From Pseudomonas sp. ACM7 (GTDB lineage: Bacteria; Pseudomonadota; Gammaproteobacteria; Pseudomonadales; Pseudomonadaceae): 64,000 bases of DNA. Positions within the stretch are counted from its first letter, which is position 1, and every line of letters begins with the position of its first letter. Location of the stretch: positions 1,236,807-1,300,806 of the forward strand of contig NZ_CP024866.1 in assembly GCF_004136015.1 (NCBI RefSeq), written 5' to 3'. This document shows, one piece after another, positions 1 to 9,668 of the stretch. The translations under genes and the position numbers were made by a program. The notes under the pieces were generated by a model. That model was not told where the DNA came from, made no database searches, and was given only the letters and a program-made list of their open reading frames with translations.

Positions 1-3000
1 ACGTCCAGACAGCACGACCGTGTTCATCGGTCTTCGCGGTTCCCACATTGATTCCCACACTCCATCGAACGTCGTAGCCCGCATACCCTTCACCGTCTAA
101 CCCGATCACATCACATACCAACCGCAACGACCGGCCAGACACGGCTGCCGAATCGATATAAAAGGCTTTGATGCGGGGCTCATCGACAAATCTGATGTCG
201 GTGAACACTGCGGCCTCCCCGCTGAGCGCATGGCGGGCAATGACTCTCTCCGCCCCCGGCTGCCGGCTCGTCAAGTACACTCTGGCGATACCCTCGCTGT
301 TGGTGAAGGTTTCTTCCGGACTGATCGTGCCCAACATCGAGGACCAGGAAATCGGCTTGCCGATGGCCAGGTTTCCATATTCATCGATGACCCGCACCGA
401 AACCCTGGCGGTGTCTTTTCCATCGGCCAGCAATTCGCGATCCGGCACGACCTCTTTACTGAACGTCTCAAAGTACAGAGCATCACCGCAATCAATCACT
501 ACGGTGCCCGCATGGACCTCTTCACGCATGTCCAGCCTATACGACACATGAGCAGCGCCCATTTCACTGTCGGCCAGCAATCGGGTCGACGTCTTGCCCT
601 CATGGTCGGTACGGGTGGCGTAATCCAACAGCACCCCGACTCCGCTGTGGCTCCAGTACACATCGACATACTTCATCAACTCACCGGCGAAGTTGCGCAG
701 GACCAGAGTGAAGGTCGCCATTTCACCCGGCACATTGGCCACCAGTTTTTTGTTGTCCACCTGGCAACGTACATCAAGGCTTTGGCCGAACTCGCCAAGG
801 GGCTCGTCCTGTCCGTCCACAGACGCCCGCGACAGGCTTTCCAGCGCACGCTCTGCGGCCTCGCGATAGGCTTCGTCGCTGCTTTTAGGCGTCAAACGTC
901 CCAACGTCAGCAACGTTGTGAACCCCATGCCTGTCAGCTCCTCGCCTTCCAGTAATCGCAACAGCAACGCCAGTTGCGGCAGGTTGCGGATCAGCGGTTT
1001 GGGTGCCTCGGATCCGTCCTGCGCAGGCGGGTTGACATGGGCGGCGCACTCCAGAACGTCTCTGATGCCACAGCCGAAAAAGTCGGCCAACTTCCCGGCC
1101 GCCGCATCACGTACCAGGCTCAGGGCATCCTCGGAGAGGTCCTCGGGCAGTTGATTGACCATTTTCAAGTAGTCGAGCAGTTTCTCAGCCGGTTGCCTGG
1201 CCAGTTTCACGGCCCGACCGTACAGAGTCAGATAGAAGATGGTTCTGAGTGACAGCTCGCTTCTGTCCTCCACGCCGAACCAGGTCGATTGTCCACCTTC
1301 CAGGTACTGCACCAACATCGCCGAACTGAGCTTGATCTCGCGGGCCACGCTACTGCGCCGGCTCAATTCGACGAGCAACCGCAAAAACTCCCGTCGCTCG
1401 GACTCCTCAGGTTCAGGGGGCTCAACCGGCTCCTCGGCGGCTTCCGCCGGCAGGCCTGCGGGAATGGCCTTGATCGCCTGGTCAAGGAGTTGATAGACAT
1501 TACCGCCCGACCAGTCGATAACCGGCAATACCAGGTCCGAAGACAACTCCAGATACACCGCAAAACTTTCCTGCACCACCGTGCGCTGTCCCGTCCGGGT
1601 CTTTAATACCGCCGTCAGGATGGTGTCTTCTACCCAGGGCATGCTCTCTAACGGAACGCCGGCGGCCTTCACTGCCGCATTGATTTCCACACTGGCGCGG
1701 TCCCGGTAACTGTTTTCGGACTCCCCGCTCCGGCCGATTATCAGCCCGGCACCGTCCACCAACTCTGCAAGCAGCTGCATCCAGCCTCGAAGGGGCTTGT
1801 CGGGTGGTACCCCTGCGTCCAGCAGTAGCACTTCGCTCATGCGTACCGGTTGCAGCTGGGTATTCAATTGCTCCAGCAACTTGAGTTCCGCATCGGCCGC
1901 CGCCACCGGCACCTGCACCGGCTGCACATGCTGCATCAGCCACATTGCGCTCAACTGTTCGTGCCGGCTCCAAAACACTGCCGTAAGCGCTGCATGGATA
2001 ACACTCAACGTATCGGTCTGCGTCGTGAGTCTGTGCAGGGCAACCTGCGTAGGCCCCGCCAGTTGAGCGAGCCAACCATCGTTTTCGGTATCCAGAAAAT
2101 TCAGCAGCGCCACCCCTTCCAACGGGCTGATGCCAAACAAGCGAGGCAGTCGATAAAAACTCGATAGCACCGAGAGGCTGCGCTTGAGCTTCATGGCCGA
2201 CGCGCCGGCCTCCGGGTCATGGGCAATCGCAATCAACACGGCCAGATACCGGTAAGTGCTGAAGGTAATGCCCAGGGCCGCACAAATGTGATCGGCGGTA
2301 CGTTGATCTTCGTCGTTTTGCGGGACCACGGAGAACTCGACGTCATCGATCTGCAGTGGCTTGAGGAACAACGATTGCGCGTTGTAAATACGGTCGAACT
2401 GCGAGAGTTCCTTGCCCCGCCCATACACCGAAACAACGTCCAGAAAGGCCGCACACTCTTCCGCCGTACAGCCGTAATCGCCTCGCAACTCTTGAAACAG
2501 GCCAATAGAGCGCATCGTGTCATCAGTGATCCAGATGACTTTGACGCGCGCCGATCCTCCACGGTTTTCGGCGTTGATTGACGCAATGATCAATTGGTCA
2601 GTCTCGTAGGCCGCCAGACCCAGCCAGCGATCCAGGCGCACCTTGCGATTGATGCGGTCAAAACGATGCTGGTTGCTGCTGTCCAGATTCCGGAGCCTGA
2701 AATTCACTGCGTTGCCGTTGCTCACCCTTTGCAGAGAGATCGGCTCTCCCTGGCCACCATTGACATACACCGATCCGAAATCGACCGGGGTGGTCGGTGC
2801 GGCAGGATTCGTTTCGTCGATCGGCTTGAGCGGGTCTCGCCCCCTGAGCAGGGCCGGGGCATTGGGAGACAACACAGGGGCAAACGAGCCAATGGAAAAC
2901 AGCGCCTCCACCCCGGTCTGATCAAGCTGCGTGGCCCGGCTGAACGCATCGAGGTCCAGCAATTCCTGATAGCGTTCACAGTTGAAGTTGTCCCGAAAAA

Positions 3001-3952
3001 AGTCCTCGATCGGAGTATTCGATGGCTCAACGACATGCCGGGTTCGCGGGTTGACCCAGGGCAGCGCCGGTCTTTTATCACCGAGGGAGGACGAGGCGGG
3101 CGTGCGCCCAGGCTCGGTCAACAGCGCCTGCTGTCCGGGTGCCAGGCCTGACGTCATGCGCAAGGCAATATCGGAATTGGCACCACGGGCACCCGTTTCC
3201 TTGAAGTACGGATACTGCAAGTCAGTCAGGCGCACGATATCGCCCAGCAGGTTGGACGTCCTGCGAGCCTTGACGGCATGTTCAATGGTTTGCCAGGAGC
3301 GGTCGAAAGGTAGTGTGTTGGGGTAGCGCGCGGTGATCAGCAAACCGTCGATGTCCAACGGGACCTGCTTGTTGGCTTCGATGTTGGCCATCAACACCTC
3401 GGTCACGATACTGATCGCCGGTTCCACACGATTGACCGCGCCCTCGTCGATCAAAAGAGCCCACAGATCGGGACGTCGCACGTTCAGACCAATGCTTTGC
3501 CCTGGCGCCCCGCTGGGCTCAACATTGAGTAACGCCCATTGAATGATCGACATCAGGTACGCCACCGGGGAAACGCTCGATTCAATAGACCCGGCGGGGC
3601 TGCTGTTGGCCAGATCCGGCTTGAACAGATCGGCGAACGTCGGCCCGTCAACCAGCGCTCGCACGCCGGTACGCGGCCCGCGGCCGGCATCCTCGTGGCG
3701 CGTCAAACGCTGCTCGCGGAACTCACGCGCCAGGTACCGGGCCAGGCTGTAACTGCGCTGCAGCAACAGACGCCCCTCGTGCGCGGTGAGTTTGAACTCC
3801 TTGCACAGATCGGCGTGGCGTCGCTGCACCAGATCGAACACGTTACCGCCCTTGTCCATGAACGCCTGCAACGTGCCCAACCGGGCAATGCGCGCCTCAT
3901 CGAAGAGATTAACCAGCAGTTGCTGGCTGGGACGAAGACTGGAACCTGTCAT
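1..3952 (-). CDS. Tc toxin A-subunit-like protein (5' part; runs off the window edge)
   Basis: The frame is open from 3952 to base 1, about 1317 codons, with no stop reached. Residues 1-330 look like the VRP1/SpvA-type N-terminus of TcA subunits: a helical start, then a SPVAYL motif followed by RRPDLW, the TcA hallmark. TcA subunits form the pentameric, receptor-binding, membrane-piercing tube of Tc toxins. From about residue 1060 the sequence turns into beta-rich, Ig-like segments (for example DEYGNLAIGKPISWSS), resembling invasin-type Big_1 domains. Two ATGs compete: at 3958 the AAGGAG is only 1 base away, while at 3952 it is 7 bases away, so 3952 is chosen. Its upstream region carries a perfect dyad (4047-4076). 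The partner B and C subunits lie 13.5 kb away on the other strand. The family call is fairly sure; the C-terminal architecture is unseen. Confidence 0.8.
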   Translation of the reverse strand, partial: MTGSSLRPSQQLLVNLFDEARIARLGTLQAFMDKGGNVFDLVQRRHADLCKEFKLTAHEGRLLLQRSYSLARYLAREFREQRLTRHEDAGRGPRTGVRALVDGPTFADLFKPDLANSSPAGSIESSVSPVAYLMSIIQWALLNVEPSGAPGQSIGLNVRRPDLWALLIDEGAVNRVEPAISIVTEVLMANIEANKQVPLDIDGLLITARYPNTLPFDRSWQTIEHAVKARRTSNLLGDIVRLTDLQYPYFKETGARGANSDIALRMTSGLAPGQQALLTEPGRTPASSSLGDKRPALPWVNPRTRHVVEPSNTPIEDFFRDNFNCERYQELLDLDAFSRATQLDQTGVEALFSIGSFAPVLSPNAPALLRGRDPLKPIDETNPAAPTTPVDFGSVYVNGGQGEPISLQRVSNGNAVNFRLRNLDSSNQHRFDRINRKVRLDRWLGLAAYETDQLIIASINAENRGGSARVKVIWITDDTMRSIGLFQELRGDYGCTAEECAAFLDVVSVYGRGKELSQFDRIYNAQSLFLKPLQIDDVEFSVVPQNDEDQRTADHICAALGITFSTYRYLAVLIAIAHDPEAGASAMKLKRSLSVLSSFYRLPRLFGISPLEGVALLNFLDTENDGWLAQLAGPTQVALHRLTTQTDTLSVIHAALTAVFWSRHEQLSAMWLMQHVQPVQVPVAAADAELKLLEQLNTQLQPVRMSEVLLLDAGVPPDKPLRGWMQLLAELVDGAGLIIGRSGESENSYRDRASVEINAAVKAAGVPLESMPWVEDTILTAVLKTRTGQRTVVQESFAVYLELSSDLVLPVIDWSGGNVYQLLDQAIKAIPAGLPAEAAEEPVEPPEPEESERREFLRLLVELSRRSSVAREIKLSSAMLVQYLEGGQSTWFGVEDRSELSLRTIFYLTLYGRAVKLARQPAEKLLDYLKMVNQLPEDLSEDALSLVRDAAAGKLADFFGCGIRDVLECAAHVNPPAQDGSEAPKPLIRNLPQLALLLRLLEGEELTGMGFTTLLTLGRLTPKSSDEAYREAAERALESLSRASVDGQDEPLGEFGQSLDVRCQVDNKKLVANVPGEMATFTLVLRNFAGELMKYVDVYWSHSGVGVLLDYATRTDHEGKTSTRLLADSEMGAAHVSYRLDMREEVHAGTVVIDCGDALYFETFSKEVVPDRELLADGKDTARVSVRVIDEYGNLAIGKPISWSSMLGTISPEETFTNSEGIARVYLTSRQPGAERVIARHALSGEAAVFTDIRFVDEPRIKAFYIDSAAVSGRSLRLVCDVIGLDGEGYAGYDVRWSVGINVGTAKTDEHGRAVWT

Positions 3953-4046
3953 TGTCATGCTCCTTGATTGACCGATAGCGCCGAGCATCGGCCTGGGCGC
4001 TTGAAAAGCGCATACTGTGGGGAGATTCAATACCTGCATCGGAGCC

Positions 4047-4076
4047 GCGTCTACTGTCATAAATGACAGTAGACGC
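4047..4076. promoter_or_regulatory. Perfect 13-bp inverted repeat upstream of tcA (Tc-locus dyad)
   Basis: GCGTCTACTGTCA and its exact complement flank a TAAA loop. The core CTGTCATAAATGACAG (4054-4069) matches three other dyads in this window (8143, 10550, 17348). On the minus strand a TATTGAAT-like -10 lies about 21 bases downstream. There is no T-tract, so a terminator is unlikely; an operator or activator site is favoured. Confidence 0.6.
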
Positions 4077-4118
4077 AACTATTTATCTAAATATTCACGC
4101 ATCGACATGAACGCTCAT

Positions 4119-7100
4119 TCAACCCGCGTTAACCACCCGCAGCCGGACGGGCACCGGCATCCAGTCAGACGGTGTCCCTGCTTTGGTTACATTCCCGGTA
4201 ATGACAAACTGGCCAATTGGCAACGTACGTGTGACGACGATCGCCCAATGCCCCTGAGCGTCCGCCACACCCGTGCCGTAACCGGTATTACCGTCACCGT
4301 CCTTGCGCAGGTTCACGGTCGCCCCCGGCAATGCGATGCCGCGGATCAATGGGCGAGGGGGGACTTGAGCGTTGCTCTGTGGGCTGAGTATGACCAGGGG
4401 TCTGATTGTGTTTGTCACGGTGACGTTGATCGGGCCGAAAAAGACTGAGAGCTGGCCGTCGATAAACTGTCGCGCCACAATCTGATGCGGTCCAACAGTC
4501 AGCACAGGCAGACGAACCGACCACATGCCCTGTGCATCCACGATGGCGCTGGCTTCGACCTGCGTCAGGTTGTTGTGTTTATGCACATCGATACGGGCAC
4601 CCGGCATGCCAGTACCGCTGATCAGTGGCTGCACTTCGACTTGTTCGTTCATCTGCGGCCCGATAATGACGGGGCCTGGAAAATTGGCGGGTACCTGAAC
4701 CACAGTCAACGCCTGATTCGACAGCCGCAAGGCCGACGACACATCATCCCGGAGCTGACGAACAGAACAGGTAAACGCCCCTACCGGCAACGCTGCCGTG
4801 AAACTGGCCGTCCAACGCCCCTCGCGGTCCACGAAACCACCGGCCAATTCGGTGAGGACGCCTGCTTTAAAAATCTGAACATACGCCCCTGGCACACCAC
4901 TGCCCGACATCACCGGCTTGCGCCCCACGCGGTCACCTGGCTTTGGATAATCGATCGTCGGTGCCGTGAAGTCCCTGGGCAATTTCTCCACCATAAAACG
5001 CCCGCTTTCGACCCGCTCCGATACGACGCCCCCAGAGATTTGTTGCACCACGACCCGGCAAGCCCCCTCCGGCAACGTCTGCGAACTCTGTATCTCCCAT
5101 CGCCCGTAGGCATCGGCAGTTGTGGACGCCAGCACCTGCGCAGGGTTGAAGCAGGAGGCAACGGTGATCGCCGCCCCCGGCGTGGCCAGCCCCCGGTAAA
5201 ACGGTTGGGCGCCCACCCAGTCACCGGCGGCCGGTTCGTAAAGGGTCGGCCCGGCAGCGAGCAACGTCACGCTGGCGACACTCCAGTCCGACACCACGGC
5301 ATTAAAGGTACTGAGTGCACGATACAAGTAAGGATCTGCCCCTCCCAGCACATGGGTCAATTTGCCAGACCAGTAACCCTGCGGATCCACCACAAAACTA
5401 CCGATGACCTCCGTGTAACCATCCCGCGTCACGCTCACCGTATCGCCGGGATAACCCGCCCCGGACGCCACTACCCACGCTGGCGTGACGAATTCGCCCC
5501 CGCTCGGGCTTTCGATCACCGGCGCATTCGGCACGACGGTGAACACACGATTGATACTGGGCCGCATCCCGCCCCTGTAACTCTGCTCGGCCACCATTGT
5601 TGTCGAGCCCACAGTCGGCAGGTTGACAGTCCGGCGCCATTGGCCATTCGCGCCCACCGGAATGTCGGATGCAATCACCGTGTTGCCAATCTTCAGCGTG
5701 ACCGACGCTCCGGGTATACCGGTGCCCACCACCTCGCTGCTGCGAGCAAACCGGGCATTGGCAGCGGGCGTGGTGATGACCGGCAACCCCACCTTGACGT
5801 TGAAGACTATCGCGGCACTGGGTTCGGATGGATACGTCCCGAACTGTTGCACGACATAGATAACCTGCTGCCCCTCTTTCTCGAACTCCTTGTCGAGCTC
5901 AACCGCCCAGGCACCCGTGGTCGATACGGTCGTTTGCCCCAACACCTTGTTGCTGCTCGTTGCGTCGAACACTTTGATCGTGCTGCCCGGGAAAGCGTTC
6001 GTGCCCCGGACGATGAGTTTGAAACCCACCTCGTTATTGTTCTGCGGGTAAGTAATGCCCGGCACCGGGGTTTTGACCGTGAAGGTGTGATCCTTCCAGG
6101 TGGATGCCTGTCCGCCAAACGTCGCTTCTACCTGAACGGTGATCGAGCCGGGAGACTTCAGCGTGGCGTTAAAACCCCAATACCCTGTCGTGGCGTTGGA
6201 CTTGAACGCGTGGATCTGCGCGCCATCCTTGTAGCGCACGACGACATCGGCATTCGGCCAGGTGGTGCCGTTGAACTCTGTCGTTAGCTCCACGGGCGCG
6301 CTGCCGGGTTTGGTGACGAGCGACGGGTCAGGTTTGATGATCAGATTGGGCGCTGTTGCCGCAGTGGACCAGACGTTGTTCATCAACTGAAAGACAGTGA
6401 CCACGTAAGTACCGGGGGCCAACTTGGCAGTAGCCCTGACGGTCCACGTACCGCCAGCGGCCACATTTGCTTGCCCCAGAAGGGCATGAGTGCTGCCGTT
6501 GAGCCGGACTTCGATCCTGGCAGCGGCCTGCCCCGTCCAGACGTTGCCTCGCCCGGTGAACGTAGGGATCTGTCCGCTCAGAGTGGGAGTATTGAGGATC
6601 GGCTCGGGCGTAATCATCGTCACTACTGCCGTGGTCCAACTCGCGTTCTTGATCCGACCACCGATGCCGTCAGTAACGCTCTGCTGTGCGTCGAACGTGT
6701 ATGGAGAGTTACGTGGCAAGAGACCCATGATGTCCCTTGTCCAGCTTCCGCTTGAGGCATCGACATCCGGCAAGGTCGGCGCACTAGGCTGCCTGTAATG
6801 AATGTGGACCTTCGTATCCGCGCCCACAGCGTTATATGCCGTGCCTGACAAACGCACGGTGGTCTCGTTGGGGTACGTGACAGTGATTGGCGGTAACTGG
6901 GGGGGTCGGATGTTGAATCCGCGCGGAGCACCTCGCTGTGACTGTTTCCCGCTATGGTTTTGTAACGCAACCAGAGATTGGTTCCCCGGGTCCACAGTGA
7001 CCTGAGCGGTCCAGTTCGCACTCGTCAACACGCCACTTTCGCCGACCTTCGTGGTTCCCAAATCCTTGAATATCTCGACCTTGGCGCCGAGAAGCCCCTG

Positions 7101-8063
7101 GTTACCGGAAAGGGTGAACGTCTGGTTCTGTTGGCTACCGGAAGCAGGGGCGGCGATGACTGGAGTGCCCAGTACACGAAAGGTCAGTGGGTCGGAAAAA
7201 GTGTATGAGCCTCCCAAAAGATACCGGGATCGCACAGTTATAACGCCACTAGGCAGACGCGGCGTTTCTTTGGCAGCAGCTTCCCAGAGTTTGGTCTCTT
7301 GGTCCGGCTCCGCAACGACGCTCACTACTTCGTTAAGGTCTTTCTGATTCACCACTGTGACGGGAAAAGTGAACAAGGAGCTTGTCCGGCCCTTGAAGAC
7401 GATCTTATCGCTGCGCACAACTTCATTCGACGTGGGTGAGGTGAATACAAGACCCGAAACCCATAGAACAACCCTTTCAGAGTAAACAGGCGGGTAAGTG
7501 CCGAAAGACATCTGCGCAATAATCCCGTTGCCCGGGGTCTGGGGTATATATTGGTTCAGCTCGACTTCCCAGGTACCTAAGCTAGATACGTCGACAAAAT
7601 CGCTCAAGACAACGTTCAGATTATCGGACCGGACGATTCTAATCTTCGCGCCTGGTGCCCCCTCTCCTTTGACTCGCAGAGGATTCATTACCGACTGAAG
7701 GCTCAACGGCTCCGTGATGCGTACGGGCTTTCCTGCCCAGCACTCCCTCCGTAAGCGCTCACGGGGATAACCACTCCTGAAACCTTCAAACAACAATGGC
7801 GTTGCGTGGGTGTAATCCAGACTCCCCGCAGAGGGAAAGTCGAATCGCAAACCGGCTAACAAAAGCAGCCCATCCACCTTGGCAACTTCTGAGCCAGCTG
7901 CCTTCAGAGACAGCCATACTTTATCCGGCAGAATCCCGCCTAAACTCCAGACAAAGTGGGGGTTGCGTCCTGTAAACGACATACTTTCGGGACCATGTAG
8001 TTGCATGCCAAAAATCTCGTCGTCCCCTTCGGAAGTCATCTCAGTGCGTTCTTCGTCTGCCAT
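4119..8063 (-). CDS. Large Ig-like repeat protein (about 13 tandem modules)
   Basis: About 1314 residues. After a roughly 120-residue N-terminal segment without a signal peptide, about 13 tandem modules of 85-100 residues follow. Each opens with a pattern such as P.I..P..G..V, then SG.G.PGA.V.V, then a D..G.W step, typical of bacterial Ig-like repeats. The last four or five modules are the most regular; the first ones are divergent. No enzyme domain is seen. The gene precedes tcA on the same strand with a 166-base gap and shares its dyad, so a link with the Tc toxin is inferred, not shown. The frame stays open up to 8318, but the 5' stretch is not protein-like; ATG 8063 has a weak AGGT 9 bases upstream and ATG 8039 is an alternative. 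It could be a secreted or surface adhesin, but no export signal is visible. Confidence 0.75.
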   Translation of the reverse strand: MADEERTEMTSEGDDEIFGMQLHGPESMSFTGRNPHFVWSLGGILPDKVWLSLKAAGSEVAKVDGLLLLAGLRFDFPSAGSLDYTHATPLLFEGFRSGYPRERLRRECWAGKPVRITEPLSLQSVMNPLRVKGEGAPGAKIRIVRSDNLNVVLSDFVDVSSLGTWEVELNQYIPQTPGNGIIAQMSFGTYPPVYSERVVLWVSGLVFTSPTSNEVVRSDKIVFKGRTSSLFTFPVTVVNQKDLNEVVSVVAEPDQETKLWEAAAKETPRLPSGVITVRSRYLLGGSYTFSDPLTFRVLGTPVIAAPASGSQQNQTFTLSGNQGLLGAKVEIFKDLGTTKVGESGVLTSANWTAQVTVDPGNQSLVALQNHSGKQSQRGAPRGFNIRPPQLPPITVTYPNETTVRLSGTAYNAVGADTKVHIHYRQPSAPTLPDVDASSGSWTRDIMGLLPRNSPYTFDAQQSVTDGIGGRIKNASWTTAVVTMITPEPILNTPTLSGQIPTFTGRGNVWTGQAAARIEVRLNGSTHALLGQANVAAGGTWTVRATAKLAPGTYVVTVFQLMNNVWSTAATAPNLIIKPDPSLVTKPGSAPVELTTEFNGTTWPNADVVVRYKDGAQIHAFKSNATTGYWGFNATLKSPGSITVQVEATFGGQASTWKDHTFTVKTPVPGITYPQNNNEVGFKLIVRGTNAFPGSTIKVFDATSSNKVLGQTTVSTTGAWAVELDKEFEKEGQQVIYVVQQFGTYPSEPSAAIVFNVKVGLPVITTPAANARFARSSEVVGTGIPGASVTLKIGNTVIASDIPVGANGQWRRTVNLPTVGSTTMVAEQSYRGGMRPSINRVFTVVPNAPVIESPSGGEFVTPAWVVASGAGYPGDTVSVTRDGYTEVIGSFVVDPQGYWSGKLTHVLGGADPYLYRALSTFNAVVSDWSVASVTLLAAGPTLYEPAAGDWVGAQPFYRGLATPGAAITVASCFNPAQVLASTTADAYGRWEIQSSQTLPEGACRVVVQQISGGVVSERVESGRFMVEKLPRDFTAPTIDYPKPGDRVGRKPVMSGSGVPGAYVQIFKAGVLTELAGGFVDREGRWTASFTAALPVGAFTCSVRQLRDDVSSALRLSNQALTVVQVPANFPGPVIIGPQMNEQVEVQPLISGTGMPGARIDVHKHNNLTQVEASAIVDAQGMWSVRLPVLTVGPHQIVARQFIDGQLSVFFGPINVTVTNTIRPLVILSPQSNAQVPPRPLIRGIALPGATVNLRKDGDGNTGYGTGVADAQGHWAIVVTRTLPIGQFVITGNVTKAGTPSDWMPVPVRLRVVNAG

Positions 8064-8142
8064 GAGGAAATTACCTATCAGCCTGGTAAGGAGAGTTGAT
8101 TTCTTGACTCCTGTTCTACAACGCCTCCAACAGACCTTCAAC

Positions 8143-8158
8143 CTGTAAAAACTGACAG
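8143..8158. promoter_or_regulatory. Tc-locus dyad upstream of the Ig-repeat gene
   Basis: CTGTAAAAACTGACAG fits CTGTCA-N4-TGACAG with one change. It lies 80 bases upstream of ATG 8063. On the minus strand the dyad is followed by GGAGGCGTTGTAGAAC, close to the GGAGGTGTTTGTATTC after the dyad of the small Ig gene. Confidence 0.5.
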
Positions 8159-8404
8159 TCCCGACGAACGGCAAGCCCCTTCGCCAACTCATTCGCAGTG
8201 ATTCTTCAGCAGTCGGCGAGTGACTACACCGCCTTGCGTAACGGACTACAGATCCGCCAGAATCCGCCGGCTTGTGCGCCTTGGTATTGCCCCGTAACTT
8301 GATCCGCGTCGCTGCCAATCAGCGGCCGGGTTTAGTCGCCTGGGTAGGTATTGCGAAAGGTGCATAAGCGTCATCCAGTCGGGTATTCCCTATCCCCGCA
8401 CTCG

Positions 8405-8537
8405 ATGGTGGCTGTGCGCAGGGCGCCCTCGGGCGCGCCGGTTTTTTCGTAATCCTCCCGGTCGACTAACCTGCGTACAGCCGCCACCCCTCGTTTAGTC
8501 GCGAGACGGTGGTAGCCCCATTAGAGGATTTACGTTT
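8405..8537 (+). promoter_or_regulatory. Structured 5' leader of the DUF6124 gene (copy A)
   Basis: GGTGGCTGT (8407-8415) can pair with ACAGCCGCC (8477-8485). Inside are the hairpin GCGCCC-TC-GGGCGC (8423-8436) and a short GGT/ACC stem (8460-8471). A CTCG/CGAG plus CACC/GGTG hairpin downstream could compete with the outer stem. The same layout precedes the DUF6124 gene at 54674. The rest of the gap, 8159-8404, shows nothing else that I recognise. Confidence 0.55.
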
Positions 8538-8909
8538 ATGTTCAAACCAACACCGAATCCCCCCGAAACCAACCCGGTTTCCCCCTACTCCACCCTCGAT
8601 TCAAAAAAGCTCCACGCCGCTGCCGACAAGGCGCTGGACCATTACCTCAAACCCGACATCAACCACCTCCGCTCTTCCCAGGACCGCGCCATGAAAATGT
8701 TCACCGTTGTCCCCGATGCCAATCCCGAAGCCTTGACCATCGAGACCTACGAGGCCTTTTCGACCGTCAGCATTCTGCTGCTCGACCTGGCTGAAAGCCT
8801 GGACGACAGACCGCGTCACCTGGCGATGGCGATTTATCGGATGAGTGAGTTGGGGTTGATGCTGGTGGAGCGGTCACTGGCGAACGAGATGGCGATCAAG
8901 ACGACGTAG
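8538..8909 (+). CDS. DUF6124 family protein
   Basis: 123 residues. The N-terminus MFKPTPNPPET and the segment LDSKKLHAAADKALDHYL are typical of the small Pseudomonas DUF6124 (formerly grouped with DUF3077) proteins. The C-terminal half, about residues 60-115, is a predicted helical pair. No catalytic motif, signal peptide or membrane segment is visible, so a cytosolic protein of unknown role is likely. The gene stands alone, with AGAGGA about 9 bases before ATG, behind a structured leader shared with the second family member at 54674. Function is unknown for the family. Confidence 0.8.
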   Translation: MFKPTPNPPETNPVSPYSTLDSKKLHAAADKALDHYLKPDINHLRSSQDRAMKMFTVVPDANPEALTIETYEAFSTVSILLLDLAESLDDRPRHLAMAIYRMSELGLMLVERSLANEMAIKTT

Positions 8910-8948
8910 CATTTCAGCCGTTGGTTCTTTGTTGTTTGCGCTGACGTC

Positions 8949-9042
8949 ATCGCGAGCAAGCTCGCTCCCACAGGAGATCGTTGCTGGGCACAAATCTTGT
9001 GGATCAACACCGAGCCCCTGTGGGAGCGAGCTTGCTCGCGAT
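8949..9042. repeat. REPIN, family I (GTGGGAGCGAGCTTGCTCGCGAT)
   Basis: Two REP arms in inverted orientation (8949-8974 and 9017-9042) flank a 42-base spacer, between the convergent DUF6124 and PilZ genes. Confidence 0.85.
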
Positions 9043-9067
9043 GGCTATCGCCAAGATTGCGTAGATT

Positions 9068-9466
9068 TCAGGCAGAGGCAGGCAACGACTGAAAACTGAA
9101 GTATCGCTTCAAGGCGCTGATCAGTTGCCCATACTCCGGCGGGGCCCGTTGCAGGCTGAACCCGGCGTCATAGTGGTGAGGGGTCGTGTCTTCATGGCAC
9201 CACAGGCAACACGCCTGAAGATCAATGACCTGCATGCAGCCATCGCTGGCAGGGATTTTCAGGCGCAAATCGAAATCGGCGCCGATCATCATCGGCAACT
9301 GACTGATCAGCATCAGCCCGTCTTCGGACACGTTGCCCAGAAAGCCGATGGGTTTGTCGGTGACGCTGTTGAACACTCTTAGAAAATACGGCAGTTGATG
9401 CCGCTCGATCCGGCGGTCAGTGAACATGCGCAAATGGCCCAGCAAGGCCCTTAAGCAGAGCCGCAC
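9068..9466 (-). CDS. PilZ domain protein, probable c-di-GMP receptor
   Basis: 132 residues if GTG 9466 is used; ATG 9427 (MFTDRRIERHQ) is a plausible alternative and neither has a good ribosome site. The PilZ signature is present: an RRxxxR-like block (RRIERHQ) near the start, followed about 20 residues later by GNVSEDG, matching the D/NxSxxG motif. These two motifs bind cyclic di-GMP in the family. Residues 60-110 form the remaining beta barrel. No membrane segment is seen. The window also encodes a GGDEF protein (14114) and a BifA-like phosphodiesterase (56015), so a local c-di-GMP theme exists, but a direct partnership is only inference. The 9467-9668 gap shows nothing notable. Confidence 0.75.
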   Translation of the reverse strand: MRLCLRALLGHLRMFTDRRIERHQLPYFLRVFNSVTDKPIGFLGNVSEDGLMLISQLPMMIGADFDLRLKIPASDGCMQVIDLQACCLWCHEDTTPHHYDAGFSLQRAPPEYGQLISALKRYFSFQSLPASA

Positions 9467-9668
9467 TAATGCTTCGGAACGGGCCTGCTTCTTTTATACA
9501 GAGGCATGGGCGCGCTCTCCCCGATCCCGGTGCGACAGTCCATAAAGCTGCTGCCGCTTACTCCTGCCGATCACAGGTGTTGCGTCGATTAGAGGCAAGG
9601 CTCTAAATCGATCTATTCGACTATAGCTCACCACCGCCGGTGAGCCAGTCTTTGAACAACTACGGCAA

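Noticed and set aside
4047..4076. Perfect hairpin before tcA as a terminator of the Ig gene
   Set aside because: No T-run follows on the minus strand, and the core matches dyads placed upstream of three other genes.
4017..4448. Plus-strand reading frame across the tcA upstream dyad
   Set aside because: It runs antisense to the Ig-repeat gene and through the dyad; no domain, no ribosome site.
4485..6287. 600-codon plus-strand frame inside the Ig-repeat gene
   Set aside because: Low-complexity, His/Arg-rich translation without domains; the minus-strand frame has 13 coherent repeats.
8064..8318. N-terminal extension of the Ig-repeat protein
   Set aside because: The frame is open, but the translation is Arg/Cys-rich and spans the dyad and probable promoter.
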